Below, in pieces: positions 8,386-15,603 of a stretch of DNA of 64,000 nt. This stretch comes from Sphingobium sufflavum (lineage in GTDB: Bacteria; Pseudomonadota; Alphaproteobacteria; Sphingomonadales; Sphingomonadaceae): positions 62,001 to 126,000 of the forward strand of contig NZ_JAJSSH010000003.1 of assembly GCF_021403115.1 (NCBI RefSeq), written 5' to 3'. The first letter of the stretch is position 1, and every line of letters begins with the position of its first letter. A program made the position numbers and the translations under genes. The notes under the pieces are model-generated. The model did not search any database, had not been told where the DNA came from, and saw only the letters and a program-made list of their open reading frames with translations.

Positions 8386-9873
8386 ATGGCTCGTCACGGT
8401 ATCTATCCGCACGATATTATCCCCCCGCGTTCGAAATATTTCGATTCCGGGCGGTTCGGCCGGATATTCGCGGAACTCCCGGCCTTTTCATCGGACACGC
8501 CGGAAATACGGGAGGCGCTGATCGACATCGGCAAGGCCGGCGGCATCATGGACGCCAAGGACAAGCTGTCCGAAGGGCCGATCAAGCTCATCACCGAACC
8601 GGCGCTGTCCGCCAAGAACCCCAATAATCCGCAACTGACCGCAGGCTTCACCTTCCTCGGGCAGTTCCTGGACCATGACATGACGTTCGACCCCACCTCC
8701 AGCCTGGAGCGGCAGGCGGACCCAGAGCATATCTCCAACTTCCGCACGCCCTCGCTGGCGCTGGACAATGTCTATGGCGCTGGGCCGGGCGGCAGCCCCC
8801 ACCTCTACGATCAGGGCGCGGGCAAGGGGATCAAGTTCCTGCTGGAGCCGACCGGCACGGCGGGCAAGTTCGACGTGCCGCGCAACAGCCAGAATGTCGC
8901 GCTGATCGGCGACCCGCGCGACGACGAGAACCTCATCATCTCCCAATTGCAGGTGGCCTTTCTCAAATTCCACAACGAGGCGGTCGATTATGTGAAGGCG
9001 AAGATCAAGCTGACCAACCCCGACCAGATATTCGGGGAGGCGCAGCGTCTGGTCCGTTGGCATTATCAGTGGATCATCATCCATGAATTCCTGAAGAAGA
9101 CGTGCGGCGCGGAGATTGTGGACGACATTCTCGCCAACGGCCGCAAACATTATAAATGGCATAATGAGCCGTTCATCCCGGTCGAATTCTCCGTCGCGGC
9201 CTATCGGTTCGGGCATAGTCAGGTGCGCCCGTCCTACCGGGCCAATTTCACGGGCAATCCGGGCGGGCAGCCGTTCTTCGGCATGATCTTCACCCCCAAC
9301 CCGTCCGACCCCAACGATCCGGACGACCTGTCCGGCGGCCATCGTGCGCCGCGCCGGTTCATCGACTGGCCGACCTTCTTCGACTTTGGCGACGGTAATG
9401 TGCGGCCGAACAAGGCGATCGACACGATCCTGTCCACCGCCATGTTCAAGCTGCCGGGATCGGTGGTGCCCAATGCGGCGGCGAAGACCAACCCGTCCTC
9501 GCTGGCGCAGCGCAACCTGCTGCGCCACCTGACCTTCTCCCTGCCGTCCGGGCAGCGCGTGGCCAAGGCGATGGAACTGCCGGTCCTGTCCAAGGGCGAT
9601 CTGGCCGACCTCCAGCCCTATGGGCTGGATGACCGCACACCCCTGTGGTTCTATATCCTGCGCGAGGCGGCGGTGCTGGCGGGCGGGCAGAGGCTCGGCC
9701 CGGTCGGCGGGCGAATCATCGCGGAGGTGTTTATCGGTCTGCTCCAGGGCGACGGCACATCCTATCTGTCGCAAGACCCGGAGTGGCAGCCGTCCCTGCC
9801 GACCATCGACCCGGCGCACAAGGGTGACGATTTCAGGATCATCGACCTGTTGCGGTTCGCGCAGGTCGCCTGA
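8386..9873 (+). CDS. Animal-type haem peroxidase family protein
   Basis: A 495-residue protein with an excellent AGGAGG site 5 bp before ATG 8386. It belongs to the animal haem peroxidase superfamily (PF03098): LGQFLDHDMTF at 91-101 supplies distal Gln93, Asp96 and His97 in the spacing of lactoperoxidase, and FSVAAYRFGHSQVRPSY near residue 275 supplies the proximal His. No signal peptide is evident. Bacterial members oxidise halides or small organic substrates with H2O2; the substrate here is unknown. It is monocistronic between lepA and cspA and followed by a 17-bp perfect hairpin. Confidence 0.88.
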   Translation: MARHGIYPHDIIPPRSKYFDSGRFGRIFAELPAFSSDTPEIREALIDIGKAGGIMDAKDKLSEGPIKLITEPALSAKNPNNPQLTAGFTFLGQFLDHDMTFDPTSSLERQADPEHISNFRTPSLALDNVYGAGPGGSPHLYDQGAGKGIKFLLEPTGTAGKFDVPRNSQNVALIGDPRDDENLIISQLQVAFLKFHNEAVDYVKAKIKLTNPDQIFGEAQRLVRWHYQWIIIHEFLKKTCGAEIVDDILANGRKHYKWHNEPFIPVEFSVAAYRFGHSQVRPSYRANFTGNPGGQPFFGMIFTPNPSDPNDPDDLSGGHRAPRRFIDWPTFFDFGDGNVRPNKAIDTILSTAMFKLPGSVVPNAAAKTNPSSLAQRNLLRHLTFSLPSGQRVAKAMELPVLSKGDLADLQPYGLDDRTPLWFYILREAAVLAGGQRLGPVGGRIIAEVFIGLLQGDGTSYLSQDPEWQPSLPTIDPAHKGDDFRIIDLLRFAQVA

Positions 9874-9884
9874 ACGGTGCGACT

Positions 9885-9930
9885 GCGGCATCGCCCGGCG
9901 CGGCTTTGCGCCGGCGCCGGGCGATGCCGC
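9885..9930. terminator. Perfect 17-bp hairpin after the peroxidase gene
   Basis: GCGGCATCGCCCGGCGC (9885-9901) pairs with GCGCCGGGCGATGCCGC (9914-9930) around a 12-nt loop; three more pairs can form inside the loop. There is no T-run, so it may act with Rho or protect mRNA ends instead of being a classical terminator. Confidence 0.55.
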
Positions 9931-10245
9931 GAATCGGCGGGGTCGACAGGGAAGCGCCTGTGGTCGGGGCGGCGGGCATCGGGGCTGGCGAAGCGGGCCG
10001 TGGCGACCCGATGCACGGCCGCTGGAGCCAGCATCTGCGGCCTTTCCGCCGGTCGTTCCGGCACCGGACGGGAAGGGGGGCTTTCCATTTGGCGGCGATA
10101 GGCCTATATACGCCCTGCTTACGTCGACTTTTGACGGATATCGGGCCGCCTCGGCTCACCCCTTGTCCCCCATCAGACTTACGAAGCCGGGATGTGCGAC
10201 CGTCGTGCATGCCCGTCAACCATGCGGACTAAAGGATATCCGATC
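9931..10245 (+). promoter_or_regulatory. Intergenic region and probable long 5' leader of cspA
   Basis: No coding sequence is supported here. Long structured leaders are typical of cold-shock genes, and the A/T-richer stretch around 10100-10135 (GGCCTATATACGCC) is a plausible promoter area. The position of the promoter is inferred only. Confidence 0.3.
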
Positions 10246-10452
10246 ATGATCACTGGCACAGTCAAGTTTTTCAATGCCGACAAGGGCTATGGTTTCATCG
10301 CGCCTGAGAGCGGTGGCGACGATGCGTTCGTTCACATCTCCGCCGTCGAGCGTGCAGGCATGTCGACGCTCCAGAAGGAGCAGCGCGTGTCTTACGAGCT
10401 GGAAACCGACCGTCGTGGCAAGACCTCGGCCGTCAACCTTCAGTCGGCCTGA
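10246..10452 (+). CDS. cspA: Cold-shock protein, CspA family
   Basis: A 68-residue single cold-shock domain: MITGTVKFFNADKGYGFIAP contains RNP1 (KGYGFIAP) and DAFVHIS is RNP2. It binds single-stranded RNA/DNA and melts RNA structure. The length and both RNP motifs are canonical. The start at 10246 gives the usual N-terminus; only a weak AAGGA is upstream. A terminator follows the stop directly, so the gene is monocistronic. Confidence 0.95.
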   Translation: MITGTVKFFNADKGYGFIAPESGGDDAFVHISAVERAGMSTLQKEQRVSYELETDRRGKTSAVNLQSA

Positions 10453-10463
10453 AGTTGAATGAT

Positions 10464-10497
10464 GCACCGGGCGGGGGTTGCCTCGCCCGGTGCTTTT
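10464..10497 (+). terminator. Rho-independent terminator of cspA
   Basis: GCACCGGGCG (10464-10473) pairs perfectly with CGCCCGGTGC (10484-10493) and is followed by TTTT. It lies 11 bp after the cspA stop. Confidence 0.9.
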
Positions 10498-10544
10498 CGG
10501 CGAATATGCCGGAACTGGTTTGAATAGACGTATGGCGAGACATT

Positions 10545-10871
10545 TTGGCAAAATATCAGGCACCTGATTTTCAAGAGCGCGTTTCCGCAGCGAGCCGCGC
10601 CCGTGGCGAGGCCCTGGCAGGCTACAAGGCCAAGCCCCCTGTGGACGAAGCCGTCGTGGCCGCTCGTGCCGCTGCCCGCGCCGCCAAGGAAGCCGCGCAC
10701 CGCGAGAAGGTCGAGCAGAAGCGGATCGCCCGCGCAGAGGAGCAGGCCGCCAAGGCCGCCGCTCGCGCAGAGGCGGACGCCAAGGCTGCGGCCAAGGTCG
10801 AACTGACCGAGGAAGAACGCAAGGCCGCGCGCGATGCGCGTTACGCCGCGCGCAAAAATCGCAAGAAGTGA
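10545..10871 (+). CDS. DUF6481-type Ala/Lys-rich coiled-coil protein (TTG start)
   Basis: A 108-residue, highly charged, Ala-rich protein. The N-terminal MAKYQAPDFQERVSAASRAR block matches the small alphaproteobacterial DUF6481 proteins; the rest (about 45-108) is almost all helix-forming A/E/K/R with heptad-like AAR and KAA runs, ending KNRKK. No in-frame ATG exists before the conserved block, so TTG at 10545 is chosen. Members often neighbour cspA, as here. No molecular function is established; nucleic-acid binding is a guess from the basic tail. Confidence 0.75.
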   Translation: MAKYQAPDFQERVSAASRARGEALAGYKAKPPVDEAVVAARAAARAAKEAAHREKVEQKRIARAEEQAAKAAARAEADAKAAAKVELTEEERKAARDARYAARKNRKK

Positions 10872-10951
10872 CCGCTGCACGATAATAGGGCGGATCGCCG
10901 CGCGAACTCATGGGGCTGTGGTCCGAATGGGGTGCGGCGGCCGCTACAGGA

Positions 10952-11126
10952 CCGGGACTATCCCGGAACCCGCATCGGGCGTTTGGCCCGGTGTGACATT
11001 AGGGTCGGGTAGCAGCCGCTATCCTGCAAGCCGGGAATCGCCCGGTGACAGGAAAAGCCGGGCATATCCGGCATCATCAAGAGCCGGGCACGACCCGGTA
11101 TCAAAACAAAGCCGGATATATCCGGC
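10952..11126 (+). repeat. Array of six mini-hairpins with CCGGG-type stems
   Basis: Six short inverted repeats share a CCGGG/GCCGG stem: 10952-10966, 10976-10990, 11031-11045, 11057-11072, 11084-11098 and 11111-11126. Stems are 5-6 bp and loops 3-6 nt, and the last four are spaced 26-28 nt apart. They fill most of the 373-bp gap (10872-11244) between the DUF6481 gene and the next small ORF. They could be a structured small RNA or a leader carrying repeated protein-binding hairpins. Confidence 0.6.
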
Positions 11127-11244
11127 AAGGACGGGCGGGACATTCGGTTCTGCCCGACGGAATGGAGAGGTCCCTTGCGCACTATCATGCGCCCTGACGG
11201 CCGCCATTCCCATCAGAGAAGTGGCGACGATCGCCAGGAACAAC

Positions 11245-11388
11245 ATGCAGACTATGATTGATATTACCCACCGCCCCACCCTGTCCCTGTCGTTCGACAG
11301 GAAGGCACGGCGGTCCCACGACACCCTACCCACCGGCACATTGTCGCGCTCCGAACTGAAGCGTATCGTGGCCGAGATGGTCGGGTAA
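11245..11388 (+). CDS. Small hypothetical protein (47 aa)
   Basis: The frame encodes MQTMIDITHRPTLSLSFDRK and ends SELKRIVAEMVG, with a CAGGA element 6 bp before the ATG. The same frame is open well upstream, but the sequence there is the hairpin array and unlikely to be coding. The sequence is not low complexity and ends in a plausible amphipathic helix. No family is recognised. It could be regulated by the upstream mini-hairpins. Confidence 0.45.
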   Translation: MQTMIDITHRPTLSLSFDRKARRSHDTLPTGTLSRSELKRIVAEMVG

Positions 11389-11452
11389 AGAAAAAAAGCC
11401 GGTCCCGGCGGGCAGGAGTCCCACCGGATTATCCATTGAGCGAGGTCCACCC

Positions 11453-11662
11453 ATGAGTAAGTCCGAAATCCGCCCCTTCCTGATCACCAAGGACGAAGAG
11501 GGCAATTTCCGCCTGACCGTGCGCGAGACCCGTTATAATTCGCAGGGCTATCCGCTGGTCAAGAGCAGCCTCCAGGAGGAATTGTTCAAGACCGCGACCG
11601 CCGCAAAGGCGTTTGCCCGCGACCAGTTCAAGGCCGAACCCGGCCAGTACGCCACCAAGTAA
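11453..11662 (+). CDS. Small conserved-looking hypothetical protein (69 aa)
   Basis: A 69-residue protein (MSKSEIRPFLITKDEEGNFR at the start, FARDQFKAEPGQYATK at the end). It mixes charged and aromatic residues like a compact globular fold and has no signal peptide. ATG 11453 has GAGCGAGG about 8-15 bp upstream. It is followed 25 bp after the stop by a good terminator, which supports a real transcript. I do not recognise a function. Confidence 0.65.
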   Translation: MSKSEIRPFLITKDEEGNFRLTVRETRYNSQGYPLVKSSLQEELFKTATAAKAFARDQFKAEPGQYATK

Positions 11663-11686
11663 GGCGGCGTCAGGACAGGAAGAGAG

Positions 11687-11713
11687 AGGCCGGGCATTGT
11701 CCCGGCCTTTTTT
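11687..11713 (+). terminator. Rho-independent terminator
   Basis: AGGCCGGG (11687-11694) pairs with CCCGGCCT (11701-11708), followed by six T in total (11708-11713). Confidence 0.9.
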
Positions 11714-11760
11714 GTTGGTTGGAGGGGGAAGGCGCCGGGCTGTCGCTCTTCCCTCTTCGT

Positions 11761-11948
11761 CACGCCGGAGCTGATCCAGGCTTCCGCTTGCGTCGAGCCG
11801 GTGGGTTGCCAAGGAAAAGCGGGATCACGGATCCAGGTCCGGGAGGACGTGTGGTGGGGGTCGTCGCCGCCCCCATCGGGGCGCATGAAGATAGGGGCAG
11901 TCGCTGGGCTTCGCCTGCCCTGCGGGTCGACAGGCCCAGGACGAACGG
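11761..11948. repeat. Degenerate dispersed intergenic repeats
   Basis: Three fragments resemble the families seen at 4.9-5.1 and 41.7 kb: CACGCCGGAGCTGATCCAGG (11761-11780), GGATCACGGATCCAGGTCCG (from 11821) and GTCGACAGGCCCAGGACGAA (from 11926). No gene is present. Confidence 0.5.
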
Positions 11949-11988
11949 TGGGGATCGGCGCTGCCGCCCACACCGAAGAACCTGCGCC

Positions 11989-12660
11989 TCAACGCATCTG
12001 CGCGAACCAGATGACATGGCGCGGCCCCTTGCCGTTGGAGCGGGCGCGCACGGCGACCTCGTCCACCAGGAAGCCCGCCGAACCCAGCCGCCGCTTGAAG
12101 ACATCGTCCTGCCCCGCCGACCAGATGGCCAGTATGCCGCCGGTCTTGAGCGCCTGCTTCGCCGCCGACAGCCCCTCGCGCGAATAGAGGCGGTTGTTGG
12201 CCCGCCGCACCAGGCCGTCCGGGCCATTGTCAACGTCGAGCAGGATGGCGTCATAGCTTTGCCGCGCGTCGGCGATGACATTGGCGACATCGTCCATCTC
12301 CAGCGTCAGCCGCGCGTCGTCGAGGCAGCCGTTGGTCAGGTCCGCCATCGGGCCGCACGCCCATTCGATGATCTCCGGCACCAGTTCCGCCACGGTGATC
12401 CGCGCGTCGGCGGCGAGGCGGGCCTGCGCCGCGCGCAGGGTGAAGCCCATGCCATAGCCGCCGATCAGCATGTGCGGCGCCTTGCGCCCGCGCAGCCGGT
12501 CGCAGGTCATCTCGGCCAGCGCCTCCTCCGACCCGCTCATCCGGCTGTTCATCAACTCGTTGCGGTCGAGCACGATCATATGGTCGTTGCCCCGGCGGTA
12601 CAGGCGCAAATCCTCGCCACCGGGCACATGGGCGGTTCCGATCAGTTCGCGCGGTTGCAT
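11989..12660 (-). CDS. Spermidine-synthase-like class I methyltransferase-fold protein
   Basis: A 223-residue protein starting MQPRELIGTAHVPGGEDLRL. The Rossmann core has MLIGGYGMGFTLRAA (glycine-rich loop, about 67-81), VAELVPEIIEW (acidic strand 2, about 94) and DAILLDVDNGPDG (about 140), the arrangement of SpeE-like spermidine synthase and related aminopropyl- or methyltransferases. It is shorter than SpeE because the N-terminal beta-domain is reduced. The substrate is uncertain; a methyltransferase role is equally possible. It is transcribed away from the exonuclease gene. Confidence 0.75.
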   Translation of the reverse strand: MQPRELIGTAHVPGGEDLRLYRRGNDHMIVLDRNELMNSRMSGSEEALAEMTCDRLRGRKAPHMLIGGYGMGFTLRAAQARLAADARITVAELVPEIIEWACGPMADLTNGCLDDARLTLEMDDVANVIADARQSYDAILLDVDNGPDGLVRRANNRLYSREGLSAAKQALKTGGILAIWSAGQDDVFKRRLGSAGFLVDEVAVRARSNGKGPRHVIWFAQMR

Positions 12661-12878
12661 GGGCGGTCTTTCTGGCTGGCGGGGGCAGGGAGGACGGCGG
12701 TGCGCCCCTTTCTGCGCGCCATGCCGCAAGCGGCCCGCGCCGTAAAGTCGCGTGGTTGGGGGAAAGGCCAACGCCGCGCGAGGACGGTTTACGAGCGGGC
12801 GCGGGGACGGCATAGGGGCGGCCTGCCACGTCCGGGTCTTTCCAGTCTCGGCCCCCCGACAGGACGAGTCCCACCGCC

Positions 12879-13325
12879 ATGCGCTATTTCCTCGACACAG
12901 AATTCAACGGTTTCGGCGGCGCGCTCATCAGCATCGCGCTGGTGCCGGAGGAGGGGGATCAGGAATTCTACACCTCCCTGCCGCTGCCCGACGAGATTCA
13001 TCCGTGGGTGGAGCAGAAGGTGGTGCCCTATCTGCGCCATGTGCCGCAGGGCGTGGACTATCATCTGACGCGCGAGGATGCGGCCTTTCATGTCGCCAAA
13101 TATCTGGAAGGCGACAGCGACCCGGTCATCATCGCGGACTGGCCGGAGGATGTCGCGCAATTCTGCATGTTGCTGCTGACCGGTCCGGGCGAGATGGTGA
13201 ATGTGGAGGGGCTGCGGTTCGAACTGCTCCGCACGCCGGGGTTCAGCTCCGCCGCGAACAGCCGGGTGCCGCATAATGCGCTGCACGATGCGCGGGCGCT
13301 GAAGGTGTTTTATTGCGGGGAATGA
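12879..13325 (+). CDS. DEDDh-type 3'-5' exoribonuclease domain protein
   Basis: A 148-residue protein with the three exonuclease motifs: DTEFNG at 6-11 (Asp6, Glu8), IIADWPED near 84-91, and HNALHDAR at 132-139 (His132, Asp137). This is the single-domain RNase T-like family (PF16473) and should cleave RNA or DNA 3' ends with two metal ions. The length is typical for the stand-alone form. ATG 12879 is chosen because DTE must lie a few residues from the N-terminus. Confidence 0.82.
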   Translation: MRYFLDTEFNGFGGALISIALVPEEGDQEFYTSLPLPDEIHPWVEQKVVPYLRHVPQGVDYHLTREDAAFHVAKYLEGDSDPVIIADWPEDVAQFCMLLLTGPGEMVNVEGLRFELLRTPGFSSAANSRVPHNALHDARALKVFYCGE

Positions 13326-13424
13326 GCCAACTCGCTCGATAACGAGCAAAAATTGCGTCGCATCGGCACGGCGGCAACTCTATTCCGCTGGACTTTCCGT
13401 TCGCGGATGTCACAGAGACGTCAC

Positions 13425-14093
13425 ATGTCACGCACTACGAAGCCGGTCAACCGCATCCAGCAAAATCTCCTCGCATCCGCCGAACGGCGGTTGCTGAACT
13501 GGATGTGCGCGCGCCTCCCGGCATCCATCAGCCCGGACGACCTGACCACGCTGGGCTTTGTCGGCGCGATCATCATCTCGGCGGGCTATATCTTCAGCCT
13601 GTGGAACGTGCATTGGCTGTGGTTGTCCATCGCGGGCTATTTCGTGCACTGGCTGGGCGACTCGCTGGACGGCAGCATCGCGCGCTATCGCAAGATCGAA
13701 CGGCCCAAGTTCGGCTATTTCATCGACCATAGCACCGACGCGCTGGCCAATATGATCTTCCTGATCGGGCTGGGCGTTAGCCCGTTCGTGCGGCTCGACG
13801 TTTCGCTGTTCGCGCTGGCCGGCTATTTCATGCTGTCGATCCACGCCTTTCTGGCCGCGCGGGTGGTGAGCGAGATGCGCCTGTCCTACCTTGCGGGCGG
13901 GCCGACCGAATTGCGGCTGATCCTCATCACCATGACGCTGCTGATGATCTTCGTGGGCAAGGCCCCGTCCTTCGTTGCGGAATTTTCCTCCTACGACCTG
14001 TTCGTGGGCGGGGTGGGCATATTGATGGTCGTGCTGTTCATCATCCAGACGACCAAGACGGCGCGCGACCTGCTGCGACATGGCGAACTGTAA
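13425..14093 (+). CDS. CDP-alcohol phosphatidyltransferase family membrane protein
   Basis: A 222-residue integral membrane enzyme. The signature D-x2-D-G-x2-A-R-x(n)-G-x3-D-x3-D is present as GDSLDGSIARYRK followed by GYFIDHSTD (about 81-109). These enzymes move a phosphatidyl or phospho-alcohol group from a CDP-donor; pgsA- and pssA-type proteins are relatives. About five hydrophobic segments are visible. The alcohol acceptor is not determinable. ATG 13425 (MSRTTKPVNRIQ) is preferred over the open frame upstream. Confidence 0.85.
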   Translation: MSRTTKPVNRIQQNLLASAERRLLNWMCARLPASISPDDLTTLGFVGAIIISAGYIFSLWNVHWLWLSIAGYFVHWLGDSLDGSIARYRKIERPKFGYFIDHSTDALANMIFLIGLGVSPFVRLDVSLFALAGYFMLSIHAFLAARVVSEMRLSYLAGGPTELRLILITMTLLMIFVGKAPSFVAEFSSYDLFVGGVGILMVVLFIIQTTKTARDLLRHGEL

Positions 14094-14172
14094 GGGCCGC
14101 TGACCGGGGCCGGGTCTTTGGGCCTGTGTTGCCCATGCCCCGGAATGGTTGGGTACTCCTCAATCCCTTCCT

Positions 14173-14212
14173 AAAAAGAGAGCCGCTGCCGAATGATCGG
14201 GAGCGGCTCTTT
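14173..14212. terminator. Bidirectional rho-independent terminator
   Basis: AGAGCCGCT (14179-14187) pairs with AGCGGCTCT (14202-14210), flanked by AAAAA on the left and TTT on the right. It ends the phosphatidyltransferase transcript and may also stop read-through from the minus-strand rhodanese gene. Confidence 0.75.
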
Positions 14213-14321
14213 CAGTTGGGCAGGAGAGGGTCAGGCTGGATCGACGGTCCAGACAAGCGAATGGCGGGGAAGGGGTTTTCCCATGCTCTGTTCGAAAGTC
14301 GGATCGTCGATGTCGATTAGT

Positions 14322-14361
14322 CCACGCCGGTTCCCCGGAGAGAAGGAGGGAACCGGCGTGG
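14322..14361 (-). terminator. 14-bp perfect hairpin just after the rhodanese gene
   Basis: CCACGCCGGTTCCC (14322-14335) pairs with GGGAACCGGCGTGG (14348-14361). It begins 8 bp beyond the minus-strand stop at 14369. There is no T-run. Confidence 0.55.
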
Positions 14362-14368
14362 TGCTCCG

Positions 14369-15478
14369 TCAGGCGGCGGCTTCTGCGGGTTCGGCCGCGA
14401 CGTCTGACTGGGAGAAGGCATGGCGAAGGATGACGATCTCGAAATTGCGGCGGGACAGCCAGTGCGCGACCGTCTGCGCGCGGATGCCATCGCTGTCGTC
14501 GATCAGGACGAGGCGCGCCCCGCGCGTGGCGATGGTGCGGCTGGAGAGGCCGAGGAGCTGGCCACCCTCCGACGAAATGGAACCGGGGATATGCTCCGCA
14601 GCGAATTCATCGGGCGTGCGGACGTCGAGCAGATAGGTGGTGCGCTCTTCATCGGCGGCCCATTTCTGTGCGGTTTCCAGGTCGATCTCCGGGAAGCGCC
14701 CGGCGGTGGAGAAGCGGGCGGCATGGTCGCGGCCAAAGGCGCGGCTGTCCTCCGTCGTGTCGCCGTAGCGGGCGGTGAGGCCCTCCTCCAGATCCCATCC
14801 GGCGCGCCGCCATGCGCCGGTGCCATCCTCCAGATAGGCGACCTTGTTCGGTACGCCCGCGTCGATCAGCGTCTGCGCGCCGAGGATGGCGCGGGGCAGG
14901 CCGGCGCAGGAGACGATGACATGGGTGTCGGGCGAGGGCACGACATTGGTGAAGTGGCGCAGCAGTTCCGCACCGGGGACGCTGACCGCGCCGGGGACGT
15001 GGTTTCGCTCGAACTCCGGCAGGGTGCGGGTGTCGATGACGATCAGGTCGTCGCCCTTCTCGCGCCGTTCCTTGAGTTCCTGCACGGTGACGACGGGGGT
15101 GCCGCGCTCTTCCTTCACGCCCAGCGAGAAGTCGCGGCCGGGAATGTCGAAGGAGCGGTTCGCGGACTCGCTGCTGGCGGTCCAGGCGGGGAAGCCGCCG
15201 TCGAGGGCGTGGATATGCTCCCAGCCCTGCGCATGCAGCGTGCCCGCCAGTTCGACGCCGCGCCCGTCGCCGCCATCGACCAGCACGGTGCGGACGAGAC
15301 GACGGGGAACATGGCGACCGATCTGCTCCAGCAGCGTGTCGGCGGGGGCATTGGTGCCGAACAGCGGCTGGCCATAGCCGGTGACATCCTCCTTTGCGCG
15401 GAGGTCGAGGATGGCGAGTTCGGCGCCGTCGTCGAGCCATTGGCCAAGGGTGCGGCTATCAATGCTGCGATCAGTCAT
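14369..15478 (-). CDS. Triple-domain rhodanese-like sulfurtransferase (copy 1)
   Basis: A 369-residue protein with three rhodanese-like domains (about 1-115, 125-245, 265-355). Only the middle domain has the catalytic loop Cys-x4-Arg (SCAGLPRA, Cys191); the loops of domains 1 and 3 carry DGGDG and DDSDG instead. Rhodaneses carry a persulfide on that Cys and move sulfane sulfur, so a cytoplasmic role in handling sulfite- or sulfide-derived sulfur fits the surrounding island. The start MTDRSID has AGGAGACC upstream. A closely related paralogue lies at 39754-40887. Operator-like site A lies 60 bp upstream. Confidence 0.88.
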   Translation of the reverse strand: MTDRSIDSRTLGQWLDDGAELAILDLRAKEDVTGYGQPLFGTNAPADTLLEQIGRHVPRRLVRTVLVDGGDGRGVELAGTLHAQGWEHIHALDGGFPAWTASSESANRSFDIPGRDFSLGVKEERGTPVVTVQELKERREKGDDLIVIDTRTLPEFERNHVPGAVSVPGAELLRHFTNVVPSPDTHVIVSCAGLPRAILGAQTLIDAGVPNKVAYLEDGTGAWRRAGWDLEEGLTARYGDTTEDSRAFGRDHAARFSTAGRFPEIDLETAQKWAADEERTTYLLDVRTPDEFAAEHIPGSISSEGGQLLGLSSRTIATRGARLVLIDDSDGIRAQTVAHWLSRRNFEIVILRHAFSQSDVAAEPAEAAA

Positions 15479-15537
15479 GATGGGGTCTCCTGCGAACGAT
15501 GGGGAGAGCCTATCGGATTGCGCGGCCGGTTCCACAT

Positions 15538-15566
15538 ATAAATCCTACTGATATAGTAGAGATTAT
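15538..15566 (-). promoter_or_regulatory. Putative sulfur-regulon operator, site A
   Basis: A 29-bp dyad ATAA-N3-CTACT-N5-AGTAG-N3-TTAT, perfect in its stated arms. It is the best palindrome of the set and matches core CTAY-N7-RTAG exactly (15545-15559). It lies 60-88 bp before the rhodanese start. Regulator unproven. Confidence 0.65.
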
Positions 15567-15603
15567 CTTTAGGGGGTGGCGGACGGCGCGGAGCGGAGGC
15601 GGT

